Origin: Streblospio benedicti
Lineage: Eukaryota; Annelida; Polychaeta; Spionida; Spionidae
NCBI GenBank assembly: GCA_019095985.1
Contig: CM032662.1
Location: 5,271,049-5,335,048 of the forward strand
Direction of reading: 5' to 3'
Length of the DNA stretch: 64,000 nt
The position numbers were made by a program, and so were the translations under genes. Below the pieces are notes generated by a model. It was not told the DNA's origin and searched no databases. It saw nothing but the letters and a program-made list of their open reading frames with translations. Position 1 is the first letter of the stretch. Every line of letters begins with the position of its first letter. This document shows positions 22,614-33,904 of this stretch, piece by piece.

Positions 22614-23278
22614 TTGGAGACAGCTTCCGCGTCTCTTAAGGCGTGGCATGTAGAAATCGCCGAGCAAATCTTTCTCGACCGCGGCGATGTATGGCGGTTT
22701 TGCGCTGCAATCTCACATATTGGTCCTCTTGGTCAGGTCTCCAGCATGGATAAGCTGGAAAGTTGAACAAGAGAATATATGTAGCATTTCGCCTATACCA
22801 CCCATAACATGTACCTTCAATCAGAGTATGCCACAAACACCCGTACTGAATAACAGTGTAACAGTAAAGAAATAAAGATAAAACCTAACAATTTACCTGC
22901 TCCAACATTCCGGCCACGCACGGTTATCCATCCGCTCGCCCAGTGTTTGATGTGGTTGCGGCAAAAATATTCCCCCAGGGTTATATCCTTGCCCTGAATG
23001 ACCACCTTGCAACTGATGGCCACACTCTGTTTCGGCAACTCGCCAAAATCGACATACAAGTTCACAAATCCATGTTCGTTCACTAAGGCCTCATATCCGG
23101 ATCCAAAACACCTTTGTAGACATCCAACTGATACTCGATTGTGAGACACCGTAGGATGAAGGTCGATAAATAATTCGACCTGGCCGCATCCGACCAATCC
23201 ATGGAACCTGATTGTTCGGTCAGGGTCCACAACATAGCGGCTCGTAGCGCAAACATTCGGCACATTGAACTGGAACAT
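22614..23278 (-). CDS. Unknown gene starting MFQFNVPN (cassette copy A)
   Basis: Minus strand. Exon 1 is 23278-22897 (382 bases; donor GTAAAT), exon 2 is 22754-22614 (acceptor GAAAGTTTTCCAG-like, pyrimidine-poor; donor GTAAGT). Exon 1 is an all-beta-looking domain with Cys pairs (GCLQRCFGSGY, ISCKVVIQGKDITLGEYFC) and ends GWITVRGRNVG. An in-frame ATG ten codons upstream (23308) also exists, but the MFQF start is the one shared with copy B. About 20 of 127 residues differ from copy B. No family was recognised. Exon 2 of this copy looks disturbed compared with copy B. Confidence 0.6.
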
Positions 23279-23309
23279 GTTTGAAAACAAAAACGATGTT
23301 ACTTCCACG

Positions 23310-24440
23310 ACTGCTGGTAGGAAAGTGACCGACCAACGCTCTTTCTTATAGGCTTAGCACAAAGGGCAAGGGAATGGCCGTCCACTCCTATAATTAATCT
23401 GACATTTCCATACCCCTGATTGCTTCAATACAACATTAACCGATCATGTAAATAAAGCGCAAGGCATAGGATCGGCTTGAAAGCAAGATAAATTGCTCAA
23501 CAGCACAGCGTGTATCTCAATCAACTGTGGCACACGTGTCTTGTTTGTACAAGGCAAATCCCCTTATTGCATCTATTCTGAAATCCCTTAAGACATAAAC
23601 ATCTTGACATGCAGGTCCAAACTGTTATCCAGTAGTAGGAGAGTTACATTGGGAAAATTTGGGACAATCCTTCATTGCTCTGTATATGTAAATTTGTATA
23701 TACACATTGCGTACTCGTTTTAATAAGTATATCATTTCATGTAATATAACTAATGTGTAATCTTTGTAATAAATGTTCCAGTTTTTATATCTCTTTAGCT
23801 TGCATGCGTGTGATCAATGTTTATGTATTAAGCACCGTAGTAATCAGTGTTTGTTTTTTTTTTTGTTTTTATTTATCTCTTTGCAGAATGTATGTTAGGG
23901 TACATTATGTGCACACGCTTTCGCGTGCGAAAAGCCTTTGTTTATAGTATTGTAACCACGGCAATAATGTGGAAGGATGGTTATTGTGGTTACAATGAAG
24001 TCATGTAAACATTTCTAGTGTTATTTAAATGTCTTATATATATATACGTACATACACATATCTGTCTGTATACATAAAATATATATAACCAAGTGTTCAC
24101 GTAAAAGTTAAAAGTTTTTGTTAAGTAATATTCTACATACGTTTATTCATACTCGTTTGTGTACATATGAATATATAACCTAATGTGTGACATACGTATA
24201 GTTTTATTGGAAGAAAAACAAGCGACAGAGACAAATGTAAACTGAGCGGTTACTTGTGATAACAAGAAAAATTTAGGCAGTTTCTTGTTATAATGAAAAT
24301 AATAAATTATTTTCATTTTTCCCAAGGTCCAGTATATGGAAGGATGACTTTTGCATTTAACTTAAAACAATAAAAAAATATTGGGATAAGCAAAATTGAC
24401 AAGTGAATGAACTTATCTGGAAGGAATGCTCCAGTCTCAG
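23310..24440. other. AT-rich spacer
   Basis: The first 30 bases (GTAGGAAAGTGACCGACCAACG) also flank cassette copy B and mark its upstream edge. The minus strand carries CCTATAAGAAAG at about 23345, a possible TATA box for the MFQF gene. The remainder is low-complexity and without exons. Confidence 0.5.
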
Positions 24441-24452
24441 CATTAATATCGT

Positions 24453-25884
24453 TCATAACAAGGACAGTTTATCACCTCCCCTCTTCCTGAATTTTATCAC
24501 ACCATCCTGAAGAACATGACGTAGAAAATTTGTGTAAATTGATGTATTTAACTGTGTCATGTTCAAGTTTGAACTGGCAATGATGTTCGAAAGTTGCCTC
24601 CTTTCATATGTCACAGTTCTTTTAATACTAGGTTGTCTAGAAATATTGGTAGTGTCATTTTCAATAACGGAAATTTCTTCTGATTGTGTTGATTGCAATT
24701 TTGCTTGACAATGGTCTATCACAGCTGAAGCAGCATATATTGTGCCTTGTCCACGAGTGTGGACAGCATGCCAAACAACCCGATTCCTAAGTGATGTTGG
24801 CAATTTATCAGTGAGGATTTTCACAGCTCTCCTCATAGAGTTTTTTGGTCCCAATATTGGTTTGGTAGAGCACTGAGCATTTGGCCCTGTTTTTCCAAAT
24901 CACTAAGCTCTAATTTCCGTTCAGTGAGCTCATGAAACAAAATGGGATCAGTGTAGGGCTCCCTCTGACTGATGTAAGTGTAGAGCTTGTCTTCAACGGT
25001 TTTACAGTCAGGGTTTTGAAAACATCCAACGCCATATGTAAACCAATGGTCTTCATTTTTCATATGACCTTCAATGTGCTGACTTCCTAGTCTTGCAACA
25101 TTAACAAATCGACCACATAACTTGACTTCAGTATTGTTTTCCTGTATAAGCTTTTGAAGTAAATCTTGGACATTATTTTTATTTTCGTTATTTTTTCTAA
25201 GATTTCGATTATATACCTTATCTGGGTGATTTGATCTCTTGTCTGTTTTCAGCTTATCTATAGAGTTTTTTGAGCTTGAGGACATTTTACTTTCAATTGC
25301 TTTCGTTTTTTGCTCAATATCTTTGTCACTGAAAATGTTGATGGGTAATATTGGCTTGTTGTCATTGACAAATTCCAATAAATGCCTCTGTGTAAAGCCT
25401 TTATAACTGAAGGACTCGAAATATTTTATGATGATGATATTGGAAAGGTCAAATACTTCCACATACAAAACACCGGAAGTACGATTGACTAGTCCGTGTG
25501 CTTGACACCCAGTGACACTTCCCGGGATGTCTATGATAAAAACAACAAAGTGAATATAATTTACAGCTTTATTTGATTTTCCCGCAACTACCGATAGTAC
25601 TATCGATATATGGCAACTGATAATCGATCGTATGTCATTGGCTCGATATCCAACCCTACTAAAAATACATCGTGATACTCGCTTTTGATTTTGCCAAGTT
25701 GGCAGTTAAGGATTTGATTTTTGAAATATGTGTTTTCTTCTGCTAAATCACTTTCAGGTGCAAAGAGAAGGACTTTGTTCCATTGTTCTTTTCTCTCATT
25801 TGTGGCCCATTTCGTCAATTCATCCTTGTTTTTGAACAGCCAATGTGCAGCAAGGCACATTTTCAACACAAAACTATTAGTCAC
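24453..25884 (-). pseudogene. Unrecognised coding region in three adjacent frames
   Basis: Minus-strand open frames at 25884-25600, 25468-24833 and 24854-24453. They are Lys/Asn-rich and collinear, with features such as KLCGRFVNVARLGSQHIEG, DHWFTYGVGCFQNPDC, YTYISQREPYTDPILFHELT and TSLRNRVVWHAVHTRGQGT. The regular spacing and shared style suggest one gene with an intron or frame changes. No known domain was recognised. It could be part of a large mobile element, since retroelement remnants lie on both sides. Confidence 0.4.
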
Positions 25885-26774
25885 TGTTGGTTTAGATTTT
25901 GGGGAGTTTCATAATATAGTAATCCATATTCCTTGATGAGTCATTTTTCTGTTATTTCAACAGATCTGGCAAATGCTGATGAGGGCATTGTTATTGTTAC
26001 TTTCTTGGATCCTTCACCCTTAGTTGCATCATTAATTTTCCAGCTCTAGGTATATCAGATATATCAGTAGAAATAAAGTATTCACAAATACTTGCAGTGC
26101 AGACAATGCATTGTATGCAATTAACTCAATTTTAACATTCAGAGCAGTGCAAATTTCCAAATAACCACGAATGGGATTGTTATGGCAGTGAGGAAGATTT
26201 TTCTGCACTCACTTGAAAGACTCCATGACGACCACACACACAACAACCTGCCGGAATGAGGAGTGTCCAGTGCATATCACAGATAAGTGCATATCTGTTC
26301 CAATGGTTTCATTGCTGTTGAATAGTACAGCCAGTTCACTGGAAGGTGCAATTTGCTTGTATTTGAACAATAAAAAGCGTAGGAAATGTCTCTCTTGTGG
26401 ATCAGTAAGAGATAGTGGGAAAAAGAAATTTCTACATTGAATGCCAATGATACTTTTTCTATCTACTAATATACTCTACATAACATTAGTTAATAATAAA
26501 ATTCTAGCTACATAGGTAATTTTATGAACAAAAATAAAGTAAAATATGATACATGTAACTGATCTTGTCTAATATAAAGCTATCATCATATATCATACAC
26601 ACCAATATATATCCTTTTCCAGAGTTTTCTTTTTTTTTATTGTTACTTCTTCAAGCCCGTTTTTGTGTGTGTTTAAAAAAAAAACTTTCACCGTCATTAT
26701 TATTATTATTATCATCAATTTTTCTGTTACCGCACATATATTTTTACACCTTTTCTCAACTGGTTCTTTGCTTT

Positions 26775-27190
26775 TTAAATAATGCGCCAATAAAGACAAA
26801 CACAATTATGTGACGATGTGACAAGTCTGCTACCACCATTTGGCTTTTTGACTAAGAAAGATATATTCAGATATTCTACGACTGCACCAGCTTGCTCAGG
26901 TCGGATAAACACACCCGCGTCCTCTAACTCATCGAACTTTGCCTGAAGCTCAATTGCTGTTTCCTTGTTATAATGAGGCAGGCGACCCTTTGGCTGTGGA
27001 GGTAGAGTGGGCCCCATGTTCACCACAGCCTCTATGTGACCACTGGCACCGTTGTATTTAGAAATTGAAGGGTTAAAGACAGAGTCATAGTTGATGTGTA
27101 ATGCTGCAAACCCGTCTCTCGTTGTTTGGCTGAGCTGGTTTTGTGGGTCCAGTAAAGTGGCTAATAATGTGTTGCATAGACACTCCTAGC
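26775..27190 (-). mobile_element. Ty3/Gypsy reverse transcriptase fragment (fossil)
   Basis: The minus-strand frame contains GRLPHYNKETAIELQAKFDE, LEDAGVFIRPEQAG and SFLVKKPNGGSRLVT, the start of the RT domain of Ty3/Gypsy elements. Upstream, SISKYNGASGHIEA fits the linker between protease and RT. Only the first part of RT is left; the piece is broken. Confidence 0.75.
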
Positions 27191-27201
27191 AAGTCCTGTT
27201 A

Positions 27202-28480
27202 CTAGACATCATAGCCTAAATATAACAAAATCATTTTTCTAAAAATAACGGGAACCTGTGGCAGTGTCGATTTACTTTTTTTACTTGCGAATTTTGTGGC
27301 AAGATCTATCGTTTCATCTAAAATGTCCTCAAGGCCAGAAATTTCTATTTCACATTCTATATCATTATCAGCGCAAATTTCACGTATTCTTACCTCTAAT
27401 TGTTGACATGCTTTTTCAATAATTTTTTGAATAGATTGTACACGTTTAATGGTTTGATGCGCCGTTAGCTTTTTATCATTATCGTTAATTGATAGTAAAT
27501 GCTGTAGGGATGTAATTATCACGAATCGTATGATTTCGACTCTGGAAGGGAGATCTAGAGTGTCTTGTTGAACGTTTGTTAAATTATTATAATTTTTTGA
27601 CATTTCGTCATTAAATAGTGAACCATTTGTATGGGCAATATTATAATAAAATTCCAGATAAAGGTATAGCACTTTTTGGCAATTTCTTTGCTTTCAATGA
27701 GAGCAGTGATCTCATTTATTGACTTTATAACAATATTTTCAGTGCCTAATATGTCAAGACGTATATCTGTATCGTCTATGCCATTTATGAGTACGTCATG
27801 AATGATATCATCTGTGTAGTCTACCCTTTTCCCCGCAAGTACAATCTTTTTAGTATGAGCGCTGCTTTCCTCTTACTCTGGTTGTGAAATTGTGGAATGT
27901 TTCAGCCTGTTCTTGACGTAGCATTAGCAGCTCCGTGCGTAGGACACTCTTTGCCACACGGATAACTGCCAAAATGCGTAATTTCTCTAGCATTTGTGGT
28001 ACTGTTTCTGACACTGCATTTGGGTGTACTTTCAGGAGACTGTCACCAAGTTCCGATCCATTACACTGAAACAGTTGAGATGGCGCAAATTTGTTGTCAA
28101 TTCAGGAGCCTTTGCGGAAAACATCCCATTTTCTCACGAATATGTTCCATTCTTCAATTGAAGCATTGATCATTGGGCGCTCTAATCTAGGTGGTTGTGA
28201 CTTGTGTGTTGTAGGGGCAGACGCTGAGGTGGATGCTTCCACTCATTGCCAATGGGCAAATGTTTATGGTCAGTCTTTTTCTGTCGTCTTTTTCTTTTGG
28301 AATAGTTTCCACTCCAATTTTTTAAAAGGTTGTATCCATTGTGTCGTTTGATACGAATACATACTTTTCATCGGTATTTGTTCCCATGATGTCGACTCAA
28401 TTTTCCGATGCTTTTCGCACTCCACGGAATATGCCATTCTAACTGATGGTCATGCCAACATACGCCGGCACATCGCTCAA
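27202..28480 (-). mobile_element. Ty3/Gypsy gag-like remnants and an unknown helical frame (fossil)
   Basis: The minus strand near 27670-27860 encodes DYTDDIIHDVLINGIDDTDI and SINEITALIESKEIAKK, typical of the central gag region of invertebrate Ty3/Gypsy elements. The 156-codon frame at 27672-27202 is helical and highly charged and has no known match. Weak coding traces run on to 28480 on the same strand. This is fossil sequence with several breaks. Confidence 0.5.
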
Positions 28481-28529
28481 ATCTGGAACCACCTATAATA
28501 AAAACATGTATTTCAAATGTTACTTTCTA

Positions 28530-28800
28530 TTATATAAACTTTTTGTACATATTTAAAAATTTAATTTGATTTAATAAGTCTACAGTAAGTTGCTCAGTCC
28601 AATTCCTCTTCAAGTTCTGCGCATCATGACCTTGATGGAGACACGTTCCCACCAGACAGCAAGGCGCCGGCTCTATATGCGACTTTATGATTGGAACATG
28701 TTTTTCACAAACATTAGTTTTTAATTTGAATGCCTGGTCAAAGAGAGTCTTTTCTGTCCAGCAAGAATTGTCTAACAGTGGATGAGCTGATGATAAAATA
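28530..28800 (-). other. Coding-like block, partly duplicated at 45897-46010
   Basis: The minus-strand frame has CWTEKTLFDQAFKLKTNVCE followed by PAPCCLVGTCLHQGHDAQNL. The stretch 28685-28796 is repeated with few changes at 45897-46010, so it belongs to a dispersed element. Function not recognised. Confidence 0.4.
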
Positions 28801-29120
28801 ATAATAATAAAAAAAACACACTTACGGTGCAAAGTCCCGTAACGCGTACTGTAGGCCACGCTAGCTCTCTGACGTCACGTACGCACTCGTACCCTCGTTG
28901 TTGAGACACGTCTAAAGCCACCACGTTATCGCCCAGTCCTATCATATCGCCGTCGGTCAATTCGCGTAGCAGACATCCTCGTAGGGACACTATCAGGACC
29001 CGAATCGCCGCAGTCCCATTTCTGGGCTCCACATCTACAGTGCTGGACGGGGCACGTGCTCTTCACCGCGTGCGAAGCTCCCACTAAAATCAGGCTTAAA
29101 GCCAGCCACAACATTGTCAA
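28772..29120 (-). pseudogene. Broken secreted-protein gene in the GC-rich fossil
   Basis: Minus strand, starting near 29114 with a clear signal peptide (MLWLALSLILVGASHA) followed by Cys-rich sequence. A second frame downstream holds LRGCLLRELTDGDMIGLGDN and a GT donor (GTAAGTG) near 28826. The base composition matches the polymerase fossil next to it rather than the AT-rich surroundings, so it may be part of the same virus-like element. Broken. Confidence 0.45.
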
Positions 29121-29406
29121 AGGCTTTAAAAACCGACGTCACTACGTCCGCTAGATCCGTCACTATCCTTTCGTAAAAGAAACCTATCCAGATGTCCTCT
29201 TAAAACTAGAAAAATCCTTTAAAAACGCGGCTCAATATTCCTCACTACACTCGAAACAAAGAAAAAGATGCACAGTCATGGTGAGTCATCGCTGGGGTCT
29301 GTCCGTTCGTCGCCCACAACGAGGGCGATGCGATGACCGTTTAATGACCCATTGTCTAATCTCGAATTGGACTAATTATATACACGGGCGCTAACGATTT
29401 AAAGAT

Positions 29407-30487
29407 TTAAAGGCGAATCCAGACGGTAATCCGACACGCACGCTGGCAGAAGCGACCGAAGGAGCCCCGTCCCAACAGCTCGTATACTGCGTCTTGTGAG
29501 ACAAGATCCCCCATAAACCCCCATAGGGAGTTTAAGAAAAACCCAGGAAGCGCCGTCCGGGGTTGCTGACCCGATTCCCCATAAACCCCCATAGGGTTTA
29601 AGAAAAGCTTGGCCAGGAAGCGCCCTTGCTGACGATCCGATCTAGTTGAGTCGCCGATAGTAGTCGCCGATTCTGAGCGGGGGGGTGACGGCCTCTCTGG
29701 GGTACCCGCTACTCTCCTGCTTGATTTTGAGGAAGGCGTTGACGTGCGGCGAAGAGACCCGCGCCTGGGTTGGCGGGGTCGCACGCGCAACGCCTCTCCG
29801 GAGGGAAATTGTGCAGCTCGTAAGCCCTCAGTATGACGTAGCCCTTGGATACGGCGAGTTTCAACTCGCCGGTGTGGTACGTGCCGATCCAAGAGCGATC
29901 TCGCGGGTTACAGGCGCACGGCTCCTCCGACATCCTCTCGCAGCAGGAGCGGCATAGCGGGAACATGAGTTTACCAGAGCTCATGCGTAGAGGAAGCACG
30001 GGACGTCGAGACGCTTTCGAGGCAGGATCTTTGCCTTCATGACGCCCCTCGCACTGCCGAGACTGTCCAGACGTATCTGGTCCCCCACCAGAATGTCGGG
30101 ATGCCCGCGCCCGTACACGCCGGACTTCTGGACGTGAGGGTAGAGGCTGGTGAAGTCGTAGTAGCTGCAGAAAAAAAAGGGAGCGTCGATAGAAAATGTT
30201 TTCCCGTTAACTTATAAAGTCGAGTCAATTTTTACAGGGAGAAGTAGAAAAAAAGAGGGGAGCCTCGAAAGCGGCAGGTATACGCTGGACGGTCAATTGA
30301 CGGAGCTCGCGTTTCTAGAGTTATGAAAAACGCTTACCGTATAGCCTCGTCCTCGGCGGCCTCCTGATAGAGGGAGAACGCCTCAACGCGCCCGCCATAA
30401 AACGCCCCTGACGCCAAGGCGCTGTGACGACGCGTCCGGTCCATGGACTCGACGAAGGCTCTGACCGCGGGGTCGGACGTCACTCGT
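29407..30487 (-). mobile_element. polB: Polinton-type DNA polymerase B fragment with introns (fossil)
   Basis: Minus strand, GC-rich. Exon 30487-30338 (acceptor CCCGCAG; donor GTAAGCG) contains ASGAFYGGRVEAF. The next exon starts at 30164 (acceptor TTTTTTTTCTGCAG) with YDFTSLYPHVQ, motif A of family B polymerases. Further on, RDRSWIGTYHTGELKLAVSK plus GYVILRAYELHNF is the block typical of protein-primed polymerases of Polintons and adintoviruses. Motif-B-like FLNSLWG sequence occurs in a locally duplicated block (29490-29630). The element is broken and lacks its ends. Spliced coding in a Polinton polymerase is unusual. Confidence 0.8.
29490..29630. repeat. Local duplication inside the polymerase fossil
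   Basis: CCCCATAAACCCCCATAGGG followed by a TTTAAGAAAA stretch and CAGGAAGCGCC occurs twice within about 75 bases. Confidence 0.7.
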
Positions 30488-30689
30488 CTGCGGGATGGAA
30501 AAAAATGAGCTTTATTTTTTTTAAGACGTTAGACGAAGGCCCCGAAAAAAAAAATATAACGTATTCCAGACACCCCCGCCTCTATACAGCGTATTCTCTA
30601 CGAAGCCCCCCCCCCAGGAACGAACGCCTTTTACAAAAAACTTCTCACTTTTTTTTTTTTACTCGTGGCAAAAACTACGCTTATACAAT

Positions 30690-32145
30690 GTACCGCCTTT
30701 TATAAACAAAACCATTTTGATAATATACAACAAACCGTGTGTTGCCTATCCAATCATATCCAAACAATCATGTCCAAACAGACACAATAACGGAGATATA
30801 ACAATATAATAAACATAATCTGCACAATACTCAATACTAATCGATATCATTTCAAAATCCACTACTACTGTTGTTCGACGGGCAAAGAATTCATGGAATC
30901 AATGTCAAAATCTCCTAATATCATCCATAGTGTTCCTCACAGCTTGCAATAGATGCACACGCAGCGTGACGCCCCGGGAGCCATTGGCCTGTGTCCTCTC
31001 TCAAACCACGGCGCGATGCCATCTTCCCCAAAGGCTATGGCACCTGCTATGCCGAAGTCGGCACGTGTCAACGCGCTCTGGGGCACATCACCTGAAAGTA
31101 TCACAATTAATCATATTACATTATATATATCACGCATCATCAAATGTTGTGCGAATTATGAGCAAGTGTACAACATAGCTTTATGTATAATGCTACAAAT
31201 TAAGCCGAACACCCATAAGCCCATCATTCTCAAAACCAGGCTCGCAGAATAAACGATAAATTCCATGTGAACACTATTAAAATAAATAGATATGTACCAT
31301 TCACCACCATCTAGATGGCAGTCCAAATACTGAAATGTATTGGACACCTCGGGTAAGACATTAACCAAATTACTGCATCCTACACTGGATGTCGATCAAA
31401 ACGTTCCCGTTCATACACGACGAGGCGCCGATGCTTATAGTGATCAAATCATTTGGACAAGAATAACAAAATTACTGTGACTTACGTTTGCGAGATGGGA
31501 GCTGACCTCGGGCGTCCAGTAAAGTCCTGAAGTACTGGTCTTGCCTCGGGTCCTCTGGGTGGTCCAGTGTGGCAGCCACAGGGTCCCGGGGGCGTTCGTC
31601 GCTCTCAGCGGGCTCATACACGGGCGTCATCAGGTTCTCCAACCACGACCATGGCTCGCTAGGCGCCGCCAGGCTGATGCATGGGCTGCCGTTCTTCCCC
31701 CCGCACAGCTCTTGGATCTCCCTCTCCAGGTCTGTTGCGTCCATTTCAGTCAACCTCGCGAACTCTTCGTCCACCTAGAACATAACGCCCCCGGTGGACG
31801 AACAGGGTGAAACCGACGTGACCCCGGAGGTAACAGGAGCGCCAGCCGGTACAGGGGAAAAAGGCGAAAAAACGCCATCCCCCGTGGGGTAAACAGCAGC
31901 AGCTGAGTATCCCACGCTGGAGATAGGCGAATAAGCAGGAGCGGGCACTTCCTCCTCTTCCGGTGACAAGTTTATTGTTAGCTGCCCACAAGCAGCACCG
32001 TCCTCGCTGTCACTGCGATCCCCATCAGCATCGTCCGGCCTGAGATATACAAAAGGAACAACACAACATAAGAATATGCGCTCGGCTTGTGAATATACTA
32101 GCATAACAATAAATCTGGTTCATTGCCCAAAGTCAAACAGTAGCT
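30690..32145 (-). pseudogene. Displaced copy of the antisense gene region (copy 2)
   Basis: About 1.45 kb closely matching 6126-7640, including the last two exons of the antisense gene (exon 3 near 31086-30932, exon 2 near 32039-31495) and the intervening intron. The first exon is absent. The left edge joins the GC-rich polymerase fossil, and the right edge joins a MADF gene exon at about 32145 (AGTAGCTATAATGGGCATTTG). It is a rearranged fragment that is no longer whole. Confidence 0.85.
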
Positions 32146-33031
32146 ATAATGGGCATTTGATTTAACAAATTCTATCAAAGTAGACGTTTCATCGTCAGTC
32201 AAAATTATTTTACTTTTTATCAGGGACCCCACCACCCCCACCCTCCTCACTAGACTCAGATTCCCCTCTCCTCATCGATGAAGCCTGGGTGACGGGGATG
32301 TCTGAGTTGGCCTCTGACTTCGGACACGTCTGCACGCATGGTACTTGATGGAGGCACTGAAAAGAATTTCACCCAGAAAGATTTAATTTAATTTAATTTG
32401 AAAGTATATACACATTTTTGCGTACAGTTTAGCAATAAAAACAGTGTTATACGCATTAATACGTTCGGTACATGGTTAATTACTTTTCAACTTTCAAGTA
32501 AGAAAAACTGCTCATGGCCACGTGGTCAGGAGCACAAATTTTAGCACAAGACTTTCAGTTTAATATTATTAACAAATCTATATTGACGCCAGCAAGGAAG
32601 CTTCTTGAAATTAAACTTAAACTACTTTATATTTAATAAGCAACAAAACTTATTGAATTGTATCAAAATTTCAAGTAACACAAAATACTCATTGTCACGT
32701 GGTCAGGAGCACAAATTTAACCACCGACTTTCATTATCTTATTATTAACACTTTTATATTGTCGCCAGTGAGGAGATTCTTGAAATTAAACTTCCACTAA
32801 TTTTAACCAAAAAACTTAGTTAATTGTATCAATTACTAACCTTTGCCCTTCCTTTTTGGGAGAGGCGGTCGACCTCATCTCGGTCACGTCGGTTCCAATC
32901 ACGAGGCCTCCCTCCATGGACGTGGACGTGGATGGTACGCGGGCTGGTGCTGATGTTGTTGCTGTGTCCTTTGGAGGAGTTGGCGATCTAGGAGGTTCAG
33001 TTTGAGCTTTTTTGGGTTGGGTGGTGGACAT
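32146..33031 (-). pseudogene. MADF-type gene fragment (copy 1)
   Basis: Minus strand. First exon 33031-32841 (starts MSTTQPKK; Pro/Ser/Thr-rich, PPRSPTPPKD, STSTS; donor GTTAGT). Second-exon fragment about 32350-32146 with the acidic Gly linker SSEEGGGGG and the beginning of the MADF domain. The exon is cut where it joins the displaced antisense gene copy. The same gene type is better kept at 50255-52095. MADF domains are Myb/SANT-like DNA-binding domains often found in PIF/Harbinger-type transposon genes or domesticated relatives. Confidence 0.6.
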
Positions 33032-33059
33032 TTACTGTGTCTATCACCGATTTCAAAGA

Positions 33060-33720
33060 TTTCTGAATTGACGTGACTTCAGATTGAGATGCCGTGCTGA
33101 ATAGCGACGACAGCGCCCCTGATATGTCTAGTAGAGCGCATCGCGTTTTTTGAGATTTTTGAATCTTAAATTATACAGTAAAATGTCATTTGCTTTGCCA
33201 TTTTATCGTATATATGAATGAGGTGGTTTGCGTGATTTAGCTCTATGTTCAAAGTCTTGATTAAATTCTTTTGCATTCTTTTTTCATAGATTAAAAAGGT
33301 GTGGCACGCTACCTTATTTGTTTCCATTTCTAACGTATCCACATTTTTGAAATCCGCAGTTTTATTGCTATAGTAATATAATCGTATCCGATAGCGCGTT
33401 GTAATAATTGATCATGATTGACAAATAGCACACCCACAGATTCGTGTAGGTCTGTGGATGCATTACATAAGGTCACCGCGAGCAGTAGTAGCCACATGAT
33501 AATCTGGAGAGTTGACCAGAGGTCGACTGGGCAGAATACAGAGTTGCCAACCCTCCCGCTTTTCCCGGCGGGATATATTCTCGATTTTGAAACCCTCTAT
33601 ACGCCAGTGTCTAAAACTCCAGTAATATAGTACGCATATAAATCAAGCACCACCACCCCCAGAGATGCAATGTCGCGTGACGAGGCGCAATAGTCGACAA
33701 CCCACCGCCCCAGCCCCTCC
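33060..33720. other. Spacer between MADF fragment and cassette copy B
   Basis: AT-rich. The last 150 bases lead into the plus-strand tail exon, and an upstream exon for it may lie here, but no clean splice pair was found. Confidence 0.4.
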
Positions 33721-33721
33721 C

Positions 33722-33904
33722 CATGCCACCATGAATAACCTAACTCACACCTACGTGAACGTAGAGGACGATTATTTACGGCCCCGATTACACTCAAATA
33801 AATATTTATCTATGTCTGGTGCTGGTGCTCGTCGGGATGGATACATTAGTTTAGACGACTTAAATCAGATGACGTCTAAACAGGATTGCCAATCATCAGT
33901 ATAA
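33722..33904 (+). CDS. C-terminal exon with tyrosine-rich tail (cassette copy B)
   Basis: Plus-strand frame ending in TAA at 33902 with DDYLRP, SNKYLSMSG, GYISLDDLNQM and QDCQSSV. An ATG at 33731 (MNNLTHTYVNVED) could start it, or it is the last exon of a longer gene. The frame is conserved with 22394-22545, with mostly silent differences. It overlaps the predicted last exon of the MFQF gene on the other strand. Confidence 0.55.
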   Translation, partial: HATMNNLTHTYVNVEDDYLRPRLHSNKYLSMSGAGARRDGYISLDDLNQMTSKQDCQSSV

